Positions 11,860 through 24,330 of a stretch of 64,000 bases of DNA are shown here, piece after piece. The notes beneath the pieces were generated by a model. It was not told the origin of the DNA. It ran no database searches and saw only the letters and a program-made list of their open reading frames with translations. The position numbers were made by a program, and so were the translations under genes. Within the stretch, counting starts at the first letter, position 1. Each line of letters opens with the position of its first letter. Source of the stretch: Opisthocomus hoazin (Eukaryota > Chordata > Aves > Opisthocomiformes > Opisthocomidae); assembly GCF_030867145.1 (NCBI RefSeq), contig NC_134419.1, positions 1 to 64,000 on the forward strand, read 5' to 3'.

Positions 11860-12450
11860 CTGGACTTACCTTTGAGGGAAGGATGCAGAATCCATCCTCA
11901 TTGAGCACATCATAAAATCAGATGCTCCTGCATTCCACGTGTTCTACATCAGTATCTGCATAACATATATAAACGCACACGCCTCACTAACATTACTGAC
12001 TGGAAGCATCACATTAGCAAAGACCGCTCCCTTCCACAAGATACCCAGTTGCCGATATGTAACTTAGGAAGGCCAGCAATAGTGGTAGCATTTTGGAATA
12101 CCGTCTAGAGTCCAACAGAAGCTTGCCATTAAAAACAAACCCCCCAAAAAACCCAAATTTGAGGCCCCACACCTACAAGCCTGAACGCTGTCAACATTCA
12201 GTCTTCTTTGCCACTGCTGATCGTCCCCTCCCACATAGCTCCCATCATCAGTTCAAAACACCATTGAAATGATAGACTGCACAGCCTGCCAAGGAGCAAC
12301 TCCATGCGAGCTCACTACCCAACCGCTGCCTGAACAGTCGAGGCCTATCAACAGATTAAGCATCATCTCCTATCGCTATGCCACGTAACCCTCACTCTAC
12401 ACCCCTGGGCAGAAAAGCACGAAACAAAAACACACACAGACACACAGACC
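11860..12450 (-). repeat. Left, partial edge of the mini-exon array
   Basis: Contains a piece matching segment e7 with an intact consensus donor (CTCAAAG then GTAAGT, donor at 11878-11879), a piece matching the e6-e7 intron near 12000, and then jumps to the region upstream of e1 (TTTTGGAATACCGTC... near 12095). It is an internally deleted copy. It is the only copy in which the e7 donor reads GTAAGT. Confidence 0.65.
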
Positions 12451-13889
12451 AACATTACACACACCGCCACCACCAATGGGATTCAAAGAACAGAGAAAAC
12501 TCTCGGCGACAAGAATGACTTCCCAACGGGAGATGCTGTCCAGCAAGACGACCAGCAGGGCCACAGTGGCCCAGAACGAGGAGGCTCTACGGCAGCCCCA
12601 GAAGAGCAGAGTTGAACAGAATGCTCCGTTACAAGAAGTTACGCTCTGAACAGAGACGATGGATCTGCAAGAAGCTGGCTTCAAGACCTAAGAACACAAG
12701 ATCGCAGGGAAGAAGTCCCACAGTCCATGAAAATGGACCGGAAGAGAGAAGAGCTGCTGACACAGCCTGAGATGACACCGCAAAAGAGAACTGATGGGAA
12801 ACTTCCAAGATGTGACACCGCTCCATGCTTTATGTGAAAAACGTAAGATGAGAAGCGCCCAATGGACACTATGCCAAAGAGTACAGGCATTCCAGACCCT
12901 AGGAATGGCACCTGATATGCATAATGTGCTCATTGAGCACAGAGAGCAATGACGATGTTGAGACACAGGTAAAATCCAAGACACAAAACACAGACCACAC
13001 AGATGACACCACCACAGACACAGTTCTGGAACTACCCTGCCCCCTCGGGCTACAGAAAAACCCCTTCCCTTGATCCGCCCAAAGGGGCCTGTTCCTGGAC
13101 AGCCCTCTCCCCTACACTAGCTTCACAAGCTCTCCCTGAACTGCCCAACTGTAGTCCCCTCCCTCCAGACCCTTCCAAGCCCCTGCACTTAGCTTTCAGA
13201 GGGACGTGGGCTCTAAATCCAACCTCGACCAAAAATGCATTAGGTATCTGGGATGCTCCTGCAGTCACCAGGTTGCACTTCACCACTGAAAAAGAGAAAA
13301 CCCAGAAACACTGCTGACAGTAAGCATCACACTGGCCAAGACCAACCTCTTCCACAAAAACCCCCTCCCTCAGAAGAACTGGGGTGCTCTGCTCACCTGC
13401 TCATTCCAGAGTCGGACGCTGCAGCCATCGTTGCTTGCGATACCTGAGATACCGAGAGACACAAAGTGATCATTGCACCCGTGAGAAGTCACCCGACCCA
13501 CACTCCTCCTTCCTACCGCCCCAGCTCACCTCAAACAGTTGTCCAATGCCAAAGGCGGCCGGCACAGCCCCTGCAAAACCAAGAGAGACACCCCTCACTT
13601 AGTTGCTGAACAATAATTTGCTCTCACACGCTCACCGGGCCCACAACTGCCTCACCTTCTCAGACTTCATGTCAGCATGCTGCTTGGCTCCTCCGAGGAT
13701 ATGTGCGGCACCTGCAATAAAATCAAAGCAAACGGCGCATGCTGAGATACTGCCCAAAAACAAAGCTTGCCTGCATCAATCCCAGTCTCCTGCTCCTGTA
13801 CCTTAGCTAGTCATCCACCCTGGACCTGCCATTTACACATTCACTGGTTGCCCTGAGCAGAGCAGTTCCAAGGCAAGCACACACAGGCA
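12451..13889 (-). pseudogene. Short (5'-truncated) copy 1 of the mini-exon unit
   Basis: Minus-strand segments with conserved boundaries: e4 13711-13656 (56 nt), e5 13570-13530 (41 nt), e6 13436-13397 (40 nt), then e7 and e8 further left. The e6 segment reads DGCSVRLWNEQ in one frame, reminiscent of the end of a WD40 blade, but 15 residues are not enough to assign a family. Segments e1 and e2 are missing and e3 runs into the landmark sequence, so the copy lacks its 5' part. No frame runs through all segments. Whether it is transcribed is unknown. Confidence 0.55.
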
Positions 13890-15960
13890 CAGACCAACAT
13901 TACACACAACACCAAAAACAATGGGATTCAAGAAGAGAGAAAACTCTCCGCAAGAACAATGACTCCCTGATGGGAGACGCTGTTGGACAAGGAGACCGAC
14001 AGGGCCGCATTGGCCCAGAGCGAGGAGGCTCCACGGCAGCCCCAGAAAACCGGATTAGAACACAATGGTCCGTTACAAGAAGTTACGGTCAAAATGGAGA
14101 CGATGGATGTGCAAGAAGCCCGGCTTCAAGACCTGAGAGCATAAGGATGCAGGGAAGAAGTCCCACAGTCCATAAAAATGGACCGGAAGAGAGAAGAGCT
14201 GCTGCTGACACAGCCTGGAACGATGCCGCAGCAGAAAGATGCTAGACTGATCCACGCTTTACGCTTGTAAGGCAAGAAGAGAAGACCTGAATTGGCACTA
14301 TGCCAATGAGTACACGCATTCGAGACCCCAGGTATGGCACGGAGACACATGATGAGCTTTGTGAGTGCAAAGAGAAACAAGGATATCGAGACCAGAGGAA
14401 GGTCTGTGACACAAGACACACCACAACAACAACATAGCACTGATGACACAGGCTGGAACTGCCCTGCCCATGCTAGTCCTAGGATGCAGGGAAACTCGGT
14501 CCCTTTCTGTGCCCAGAGAGGCCCGCTCCTGCGCAGCCCTCTCCCCTGCTCTAATGTTACAAGCCCTGTCCGCAATGCCCAACTGTGGTCCCCTCCCTCC
14601 AAACCCTTCCCAGCCCCAGTCCCTCGACTTAGCCTTTGGAGAGCCAGGAGTCTGAATCCATCCTCGACAACAAGCATGTTGGATAACTGGGATGCTCCTG
14701 CAGTCAACAGGTCTGCTTCGTCATCTGAAAAAGAGGAAAAGATGAGGACATCACAGACCACACATGGTGCTGACAGTAAGCATCACACTGGCCAAGACCA
14801 ACCTCTTCCACAACAATCCCCTCCTCAGAAGCACCAGGATGCTCTGCTGCTCACTTGTTCTTTCCGGAGTCGGACACTGCAGCCATAATCGCCTCTGCAA
14901 CCTAAGATGCCAAGACACACAAAATGATCATTGCACCAGTGAGAAGTCACCTGCCCTACGCTCCTCGCTGCCACCCCGACTCACCTCAAGAGCTTATCCA
15001 ATGCCAAAGGCGGCCCGCACGGCCCCTGCAAAACCAAGACAGAGACATCTCACTGAGTTGCTGCACAGTACTTTGCTCTTACACCCTGACCCGGTCCACA
15101 ACCACCTCACCTTCTCGGACCTCTTGTCAGCATGCTGCTTTGCCCCTTCAGGACTATGTGTGGCACCTACAAAAAGAAAACAGATGACACATGCTGAGAT
15201 ACCGCCCAAAACTGCCACCTGCCACACCGGTTCCCTCCTCCTGCTCCTTTACCTTGGCTGCTCACCTGTATTGCCCCTGACATTTACATGTTGCCATGCT
15301 GAGGCTCAGGTACCACCTGGGAAACACAAAGAGGGATGATGGTAATTTCACCAACAACAGCACTCCAGAAAAATAACTGCTACTCCAGCCTACTACTCAT
15401 TGCTTACCTTGCCTGAGTCACCCCTGGTGCCGATATCATGCTTCACTCGTTGCTTTGCACCTACAATATTGAAAAAAAAACAAACCACCAACTGTAAGGC
15501 AGTCCTATAGCTACTAATCATGTCTTCCCTTCAACACCACGTGCCAACCCACCTCCTAATGAGGCTCTACTCGGCGCCTCCATTGGTCTTTGGTGCCCAT
15601 CTTGTTCCCTGGCACCTGAAATAAGTATTGAACAAGTCACCCATATGCTGCTTAAGTCATTAACAATTCCAGACATATTGATTTGATTTTGGAATAGCGC
15701 CCAGAGTCCAAAATACAGCTTGCCATTACATAAAGGAATAAAGGGCCAAACTTAAAGGCCCCCCATGCATAAGCCTTACCACCGTCAACATTCAATCTGC
15801 TTTGCTGCTGATGATCGCCCCTCCCACATGACTCCCATCACCTCTATAAAACACTGTTGAAATGACAGTCCACACCGTCTGCCGACGGCCGCTCCATCTG
15901 AGCTCACTTCCCAGCCTCTGCCTAAACAGTCTAGGCCTGTCAACCTATTAACCGCAGCCT
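13890..15960 (-). pseudogene. Long copy A of the mini-exon unit (e1-e9)
   Basis: Best view of the whole unit. Minus-strand segments: e1 15615-15553 (63 nt), e2 15460-15408 (53), e3 15316-15266 (51), e4 15166-15111 (56), e5 15025-14985 (41), e6 14894-14855 (40), e7 14724-14634 (91), e8 14403-14263 (141), and e9 starting near 14211. Introns between e1 and e7 are only 85-130 nt, typical of compact GC-rich avian genes. Acceptors such as CTTTTTGTAG, TTGGTTTTGCAG and CTCTTTTTCAG and donors GTGAGG/GTGAGT/GTAAGC are good. Single segments have an open frame (e4 ...KQHADKRSEK; e3 WYLSLSMATCKCQGQY), but phases do not join into one frame (e5 has an in-frame stop in the frame open in other copies). The e7 donor reads GCTAAGT. 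Either a decayed gene or a spliced non-coding RNA; family unknown. Confidence 0.55.
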
Positions 15961-17470
15961 CTTATCGCTATGACACCTACCCCAGACTATACCCCTGGGC
16001 AGGGCAGCTCCAAGCCAAAACACACACACAGGCACAGACCAACATTACACACACCACCACAAACAATTGGATTCAAAGAAGAGAGAAAACTCTCTGCAAG
16101 AACAATGACTGGCGGACGAGAGAAGCTGTCGGACAAGGAGACCGACATGGCCGCAACAGCCGAGAATGAGGAGCCTCCGTGGCAGCCCCAGAGAAACAGT
16201 AGAACCAAATGGTCCCTTACAAGGAGTTGCGGTCAAAATGGAGATGACGGATGTGTAATAAACCTGTCTTCAAGACCTAAAAGCATAAGGATTCCAGGAA
16301 AAACTCCCACAGTCCATGACAATGGACCGGTAGAGAGAAGAGCTGCTGACACAGCCTGGAACGACACCGCCAAAGGGAACTGACCAGAAGTTTTCAAGAC
16401 ACAAGACTGATCCATGCTTTACATTTGTAAGCCAAGAAGAGAACCTCCCAGTTGGCACTATCCAATAGGTACAGGCATTTGAGGCCCTAGAAATGGCATC
16501 CAAGGCACCTGATGAGTTTATTGAGTGCAAACAGAAACAAGGGCATCAAGAACAGAGGAAGGTCTATGACACAGAAGACACCACAAAAACAACATAGCAC
16601 CACAGACACAGGCTGGAACTGCCCTGCCCATACTAGTCCAAGGATGAAGGGAACCCCCTTCGCTTTACATGCGTAGAGAGGCCCGCTCCTGCACAGCTCT
16701 CCCCTACGCTAACTTTATAAGCCCTGCCCACAATGCCCAACTGTGTTCCTCTCCCTCCACATTCTTCCAGCCCCAGTCCCTCGACTTAGCTTTTGGAGGG
16801 TCAGAGGTCTGAATCCATCCTCAACAAAAGCACATTGGCTAACTGGGAAGCTCCTGCACTCGCCTGGTTCCATTTTGTCATCTGAAAAAGGAAAAAAGCC
16901 AGAAACAGTGCTGACAGGAAGCATCACACTGGCAAACGCCAACCCCCTCCTCAGAAGCACCCAGGTGCTCTGCTCACCTGCTCGTTCCAGAGTCAGACGC
17001 TTTGCCATCATCACTTCTGCTGCAACAGATACCAAGAGACACAAAATTACTATTATGCCCATGAGAAGTCACACACTCAACGTTCCTCCTCGCTGCCACC
17101 CCAGCTCACCTCAAACAGTTGTCCAATGCCAAAGGCGGCCGGCACAGCCCCTGCAAAACCAAGAGAGACACCCCTCACTGAGCTGCTGCACAATAATTTG
17201 CTCTCACACACTGACCCGGCACACAACTACCTCACCTTCTCAGACCTCTTGTCAGCATGCTGCTTCGCCCCTCTGAGGATATGTGCGGCACCTGCAATAA
17301 AATCAAAGCAAACAGCGCATGCTGAGATACTGCCCAAAAACAAAGCTTGCCTGCATCAATCCCAGTCTCCTGCTCCTTTATTTGGCTGCTCACCCACTCT
17401 GCCCCTGCCATTTATGGATTCCCTGGTTGCCCTGGGCAGAGCAGTTCCAAGGCAAGCACACACAGGCACA
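15961..17470 (-). pseudogene. Short copy 2 of the mini-exon unit
   Basis: Contains e4 17291-17236 (56 nt), e5 17150-17110 (41 nt; AVPAAFGIGQLFE in its open frame), e6 near 17000, e7 and e8 to the left, with the same acceptor and donor boundaries as the long copy. As in the other short copies the e1-e2 part is absent. The plus-strand open frame at 15970-16383 is a shadow of this repeated DNA. Confidence 0.55.
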
Positions 17471-19560
17471 GACCAACATTACACACAACACCAAAAACAA
17501 TGGGATTCAAGAGAGAAAACTCCTCCACAAGAACAATGACTCCCTGATGGGAGACGCTGTTGGACAAGGAGACCGACAGGGCCGCATTGGCCCAGAGCGA
17601 GGAGGCTCCACGGCAGCCCCAGAAAACTGGATTAGAACACAATGGTCCGTTACAAGAAGTTACGGTCAAAATGGAGACGATGGATGTGCAAGAAGCCCGG
17701 CTTCAAGACCTGAGAGCATAAGGATGCAGGGAAGAAGTCCCACAGTCCATAAAAATGGACCGGAAGAGAGAAGAGCTGCTGCTGACACAGCCTGGAACGA
17801 TGCCGCAGCAGAAAGATGCTAGACTGATCCACGCTTTACGCTTGTAAGGCAAGAAGAGAAGACCTGAATTGGCACTATGCCAATGAGTACACGCATTCGA
17901 GACCCCAGGTATGGCACGGAGACACATGATGAGCTTTGTGAGTGCAAAGAGAAACAAGGATATCGAGACCAGAGGAAGGTCTGTGACACAAGACACACCA
18001 CAACAACAACATAGCACTGATGACACAGGCTGGAACTGCCCTGCCCATGCTAGTCCTAGGATGCAGGGAAACTCGGTCCCTTTCTGTGCCCAGAGAGGCC
18101 CGCTCCTGCGCAGCCCTCTCCCCTGCACTAATGTTACAAGCCCTGTCCGCAATGCCCAACTGTGGTCCCCTCCCTCCAAACCCTTCCCAGCCCCAGTCCC
18201 TCGACTTAGCCTTTGGAGAGCCAGGAGTCTGAATCCATCCTCGACAACAAGCATGTTGGATAACTGGGATGCTCCTGCAGTCAACAGGTCTGCTTCGTCA
18301 TCTGAAAAAGAGGAAAAGATGAGGACATCACAGACCACACATGGTGCTGACAGTAAGCATCACACTGGCCAAGACCAACCTCTTCCACAACAATCCCCTC
18401 CTCAGAAGCACCAGGATGCTCTGCTGCTCACTTGTTCTTTCCGGAGTCGGACACTGCAGCCATAATCGCCTCTGCAACCTAAGATGCCAAGACACACAAA
18501 ATGATCATTGCACCAGTGAGAAGTCACCTGCCCTACGCTCCTCGCTGCCACCCCGACTCACCTCAAGAGCTTATCCAATGCCAAAGGCGGCCCGCACGGC
18601 CCCTGCAAAACCAAGACAGAGACATCTCACTGAGTTGCTGCACAGTACTTTGCTCTTACACCCTGACCCGGTCCACAACCACCTCACCTTCTCGGACCTC
18701 TTGTCAGCATGCTGCTTTGCCCCTTCAGGACTATGTGTGGCACCTACAAAAAGAAAACAGAAGACACATGCTGAGATACTGCCCAAAACTGCCATCTGCC
18801 ACACCGATTCCCACCTCCTGCTCCTTTACCTTGGCTGCTTAACCATGTTGCCCCTGACATTTACATGTTGCCATGCTGAGGCTCAGGCACCACCTGGGAA
18901 ACACAAAGAGGGATGATGGTAATTTCACCAACAACAGCACTCCAGAAAAATAACTGCTACTCCAGCCTACTACTCATTGCTCACCTTGCCCGAGTCACCC
19001 CTGGTGCCGATATCATGCTTCACTCGTTGCTTTGCACCTACAATACTGGAAAAAAACACCACACCAACTGTAAGGCAGTCCTATAGCCACTGATCATGTC
19101 TTCCCTTCAACACCACGTGCCAACCACCTCCTAACGATGCTCTGCTCGGTGCCTGCATTGGTCTTTGGTGCCCTTCTTGTTCCCTGGCACCTGAAATAAG
19201 TATTGAACAAGTCACCCATATGCTGCTAAAGACATTAACAATTCCAGATGTATTGATTCCATTTTCTAATAGCGCCCAGAGTTCAAAATACAGCCTGCCA
19301 TTACATAAAGGAATAAAGGGCCAAACTTAAAGGCCCCCCATGCATAAGCCTTACCACCGTCAACATTCAATCTGCTTTGCTGCTGATGATCAGCCCCTCC
19401 CACAAGACTCCCATCACCTCTGTAAAACACTGTTGAAATGACAGTCCACACCGTCTGCCGACGGCCGCTCCATCTGAGCTCACTTCCCAGCCTCTGCCTA
19501 AACAGTCTAGGCCTGTCAACCTATTAACCGCAGCCTCTTATCGCTATGACACCTACCCCT
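17471..19560 (-). pseudogene. Long copy B of the mini-exon unit
   Basis: Displaced by 3,577 bp from long copy A and nearly identical over e8-e3: e8 17980-17840, e7 18301-18211, e6 18471-18432, e5 18602-18562, e4 18743-18688, e3 from 18893. The e3 donor differs from copy A (GTTAAG instead of GTGAGC). Divergence rises to about 5% over the e2-e1 end (18.95-19.55 kb). The e5 stop of copy A is shared, so it predates the duplication. Confidence 0.6.
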
Positions 19561-21055
19561 GACTATGCCACTGGGCAGGGCAGCTCCAAGCCAAACGCAC
19601 ACACAGGCACAGACCAACATTACACACAACACCACAAACAATTGGATTCAAAGAAGAGAGAAAACTCTCTGCAAGAACAATGACTGGCGGACGAGAGAAG
19701 CTGTCAGACAAGGAGACCGACATGGCCGCAACAGCCGGGAATGAGGAGCCTCCGTGGCAGCCCCAGAGAAACAGTCGAGCCAAATAGTCCCTTACAAGGA
19801 GTTGCGGTCAAAATGGAGATGATAGATGTGTACGAAACCTATCTTCAAGACCTAAAAGCATAAGGATTCCAGGAAAAACTCCCACAGTTCATGACAATGA
19901 ACCGGTAGAGAGAAGAGCTGCTGACACAGCCTGGAACGACACCGCCAAAGAGAACTGACCAGAAGTTTAAGACACAAGACTGATCCATGCTTTACATTCG
20001 TAAGCCAAGAAGAGAACCTCCCAGTTGGCACTATCCAATAGGTACAGGCATTTGAGGCCCTAGAAATGGCATCCAAGGCACCTGATGAGCTTCTTGAGTG
20101 CAAAGAGCAACAAGGACATCCAGAACAGATGAAGGTCTACAACAGAGAAGACACCACAGAAACAACATAGCACCACAGACACAGGCTGGAACTGCCCTGC
20201 CCATACTAGTCCAAGGATGAAGGGAAACCCCTTCACTTTACATGCGTAGAGAGGCCTGCTCCTGCACAGCTCTCCTCTACTCTAACTTTACAAGCCCTGC
20301 CCACAATGCCCAACTGTGTTCCTCTCCCTCCAAACTCTTCCAGCCCCAGTCCCTCGACTTAGCTTTTGGAGGGTCAGAGGTCTGAATCCATCCTCAACAA
20401 AAGCACATTGGCTAACTGGGAAGCTCCTGCACTCGCCTGGTTCCATTTTGTCATCTGAAAAGGAAAAAAGCCAGAAACAGTGCTGACAGGAAGCATCACA
20501 CTGGCAAACGCCAACCTGTTCCACAACAACCCCCTCCTCAGAAGCACCCGGGTGCTCTGCTCACCTGCTCGTTCCAGAGTCAGATGCTTTACCATCATCA
20601 CTTCTGCTGCATGAGATATCAACAGGCACAAAATTACTATTATGCCCATGAGAAGTCACACACTCAACGCTCCTCCTCGCTGCCACCCCAGCTCACCTCA
20701 AACAGTTGTCCAATGCCAAAGGCGGCCGGCACAGCCCCTGCAAAACCAAGAGAGACACCCCTCACTGAGCTGCTGCACAATAATTTGCTCTCACACAGTG
20801 ACCCGGCACACAACTACCTCACCTTCTCAGACCTCTTGTCAGCATGCTGCTTCGCCCCTCTGAGGATATGTGCGGCACCTGCAATAAAATCAAAGCAAAC
20901 AGCGCATGCTGAGATACTGCCCAAAAACAAAGCTTGCCTGCATCAATTCCAGTCTCCTGCTCCTTTATTTGGCTGCTCACCCGCTCTGCCCCTGCCATTT
21001 ATGGATTCCCTGGTTGCCCTGGGCAGAGCAGTTCCAAGGCAAGCACACACAGGCA
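19561..21055 (-). pseudogene. Short copy 3 of the mini-exon unit
   Basis: e4 20878-20823 (56 nt) and e5 20737-20697 (41 nt) keep exact lengths and boundaries; e6 lies near 20590, and e7 and e8 follow at lower coordinates. It matches short copy 2 with a few percent difference. 5' segments e1 and e2 are missing. Confidence 0.55.
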
Positions 21056-24000
21056 CAGACCAACGTTACACACAATACCAAAAACAATAGGATTCAAGAA
21101 GAGAGAAAACTCTCTGAAAGAACAATGACTCCCTGACGGGAGATGTTGTTGGACAAGGACATCGACAGGGCCGCAATGGCCCAGAGCGAGGAGGCTCCAC
21201 AGCAGCCTCAGAAAAACAGGAGAGCCCAATGGTCCGTTACAAGAAGTTACGGTCAAAATGGAGACAATGGATGTGCAAGAAGCCCTTCTTCAAGACCCAA
21301 GATGGTAAGGATGCAGGGAAGAAGTCCCACAGTCCATGACAATGGACCGGTAGAGAGAAGACCTGCTGACACAGCCTGGAACACCGGAAAAGAGAACCCA
21401 CTAGAAACTTCCGAGGCGTGAGATCAATCCATGCTTTACACTTCTAAGGCAAGAAGAGACACGCCCAATTGGCACTGTGCCCATGAGTATGGGCATTCAA
21501 AACCCCAGCGGTGGTGCCTGATGTGCATAATGTGCTCCTTGACTGTGAAGAACAAAAAGGATGTTGAGACCCTGGTAAGGTCTAAGACACAGAAGACGGA
21601 CGACACAAACACAGCACCACAGACACGGGCTGGAACTGCCCTGCCCACTTGGGCTGAACACAAACCCCTTCCTTCCCTTTACATGCCCAAAGGGGCCCGC
21701 TCCTGCACAGTCCTCTCCCCTATGCTAACTTCACAAGCCCTCCCTGTGATGCCCAACCATGGTCCCCTCCCTCCAGATCCTCCCCAGTCCCTCAACTTAG
21801 CTTTTAGAGGGTCCAGGGTCTGAATCCATGCTCAACATGAATGCGCATCACCTAACTGGATGCTCCGGCAGTCACCAGGTTCCGCTTCCTCCTCTGCAAA
21901 AAAAAACAAAACAGTAAGCATCACGCCGGCCAACAACACCATCCATAGCATCCCCCTCAGAAGCACTGGGATTCTCCGCTCACCTGCTCGGACCAGAATG
22001 TGATGCTGCGGCCCTCATCGCTCTCGCTAACCTAAGATACCAAGAGACAAAATTACCGTTGCACTGCTGAGAAATCACCTGCCCCAGGCGGCTCCTCACC
22101 GCCACCCCAGCTCACCTCAAACGCTGGTCCGATGGCAAAGGCGGGCCACACAGCCCCTGCAAAACCAAAAGAGATACGTGTCATTGAGGTGCCGTATGAT
22201 ACTTTGCTCCGAGACACTGATCCGACCCATGCCAGCCTCACCTTGTCAGATCTCTTGTCAGCGTGCTGCTTTGTGTGTCTGAGACCATGTGACGCCTGCA
22301 AAGAAAACAAAGTAGAAGACACATGCTGAGATACTGCCAAAATTGCAGCCTGCCCGCACCGATTCCCATCTCCTGCTCCTTCACCTTGGCTGCTTGCCTG
22401 TGTCGCCCCTGCCATTCACATGTTGCCACTTCAAGGCTCTGGTACCACCTGAAAAACCACAAATAAGGGATGTTGATAACTTCAATGACAACACCCTACC
22501 AGAACAATAACTGCTACTGTAGCCTACTACTCATTGTTCTCCTTGACCGAGGCACCACTGGTGCCCATATCCTCCTTCGCTTTTTTCTTTGCGCCTACAA
22601 CACTGGGGAAAAAACCCACCAACCATAATGCAGTCACATAGCCACCAAACACGTCCTCCCTCTGATGCTATGCACCCATCCGCCTTCATAGATCAGTCTG
22701 TTCAATGCCTCCATTGGTCCTCTGTGTTCATCTTGTCCCCTGATATCTGAAAAAAAAACATTGAAAAAGTCACCTGGATGCTGCTCAGGCCATTAACTGT
22801 TCCAGATGTATTGATTCCATTTTGGAATACTATCTACAGTGCAACTGCAGCCTGCCACTAAATAAATGAGAAGGGCCAGACTTCAAGCCCCACACATACA
22901 AGCCAGAACGCTGTCCAGATTCAAGCTCCTTTGCTGCCGCTGATTGACCCCTCCCACGCAGCTCCCAGCACCTCCTCTAACCGCTGCTCAAATGACAGAC
23001 CACGCAGCCTGCCGATGGCTGCTCCCTGCAAGCTCGCTGCCCAACCTCAGCTGGAGGACAGAGCAGCTCCAGGCCAACACACAGGCACAGACCAATGGTA
23101 CACACACCACCACAAACAAAGTGGTTCAAAGAAGAGAGAAAACTTTCCGCAAGAAGAAAGACTCCCTGATGGGAGACGCTGTCGGGCAAGAAGACCTACG
23201 GGGCCACGACGGCCCAGAGCAAGGAGACGCTATGGCAGCCCCAGAAAAAAAGATAACGCAAGAGGCCCTCACAAGAAGTTACGGTCAACACAGAGATGAT
23301 GGATGCACGAGAAGCCCGGCTTCAAGACCTAAGAATGTAAGGATGCAAGGAAGAAGTCCCACCGTCCGTGAAAATGGACCGGTACAGAGAAGAGCGGCTG
23401 ACACAGCCAGGAATGACGTCGCAAATAAGAACCGACCGGAAACTTGCAAAATGTGACACCAATCCACACTTTATGCTCACAAGGAAATGAAAGAATTGCC
23501 AAATTGACAGTATGCCACTGACCACAGGCACTTGAGACTCTAGGGACGGCACCTGATGTGCCTAAGGTGCTCGTTGAGCACAGAGACCAACGAAGAACTG
23601 GAGACCCAGGTAAGTTTTAAGACGCATAAGATGGACCACACAAACAACACAACACCACAGACACAGGCTGGAGCTGCCCTGCCCGCCGGGGCTTAAGAGA
23701 AACCCCTTCCCTTTACTGACCCAAAGGGGCCTGTTCCGGGACGACCCGCTCCCCTATGCTGACTTCACAAGCCCTCCCCGTGATGCCCAACCGTGCTCCC
23801 CTCCCTCCAGACCCTCCCTGGGCCCTGATCCCTCTACTTCGCTTTCAGAGGAACATGGCTCTAAACCCATCTATGTCAGAAAATGCATCGATATCTGGGA
23901 TGCTCCTGCAGTCGCCAGGTTCCGCTTCCTCGTCTGCAAAAAAAGAAAACCCACAAGCAGTTCTGACAGAAAGCATCACGCTGGCCAACGCGACACCTTC

Positions 24001-24330
24001 CACAACATCCCTGTCCTCAGAAGCACCGGGATTCTCTGCTCACCTGCTGGGTCCAGAATGGGACGCTGCGGTCCTCATCGCTCTTGATAACCCAAGATAC
24101 CAAGAGACACAAAATTACCGTTGTGCTGCTGAGAAATCATCCGCCCCATGCTCCTCCTCGCTAACGCCCTGGCTCACCTCAAACGCCAGTCCAATGCCAT
24201 AGTCCCCTGCAAAAGCTTGTAGCTTCGCCGACAGTAAGACACCTGAACATTAACTGCTACTGCAGGCCACTAGTCACGGCTCACCTTGCCCAAGTCACCT
24301 CCGCTGCCCATAAACCCGCTTTGCGCCTTC
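21056..24330 (-). pseudogene. Diverged right-hand copies of the mini-exon unit
   Basis: A long-type copy (21.06-23.09 kb) followed by a further copy (23.09-24.33 kb). e4 near 22245-22298 reads ...TKQHADKRSDK and e5 near 22105-22147 reads AVWPAFAIGPAFE; e2-like segments lie at about 22545-22598 and 24290-24335. Divergence from the central copies is clearly larger, consistent with an array homogenised in its centre and ageing at its edge. Confidence 0.5.

Larger units (their letters stand above)
11860..24330 (-). repeat. Tandem array of a multi-exon subtelomeric unit
   Basis: A landmark (ACCAACATTACACACA followed by ATGGGATTCAAAGAAGAGAG or variants) recurs near 12450, 13890, 16040, 17470, 19615, 21060 and 23090, with alternating spacings of about 1.44 and 2.14 kb. 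The higher-order unit is therefore one long plus one short copy, about 3.58 kb. All copies carry the same series of minus-strand segments bounded by polypyrimidine-AG acceptors and GTGAG/GTAAG donors. The middle repeats (13.9-15.3 vs 17.5-18.9 kb) are nearly identical, flanking ones diverge by several percent, and the outer ends (11.86-12.45, 23.1-24.33) are more diverged or partial. I do not recognise the gene. Confidence 0.9.

Noticed and set aside
13970-14245. Plus-strand 91-codon frame repeated in every array copy
   Set aside because: Repeated because the DNA is repeated; splice signals of the unit are on the minus strand and the frame starts or ends differ between copies.
14345-14445. 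Possible C/D snoRNA (ATGATGA ... CTGA)
   Set aside because: Boxes present, but there is no terminal stem and the D box is not consistently placed in other copies.
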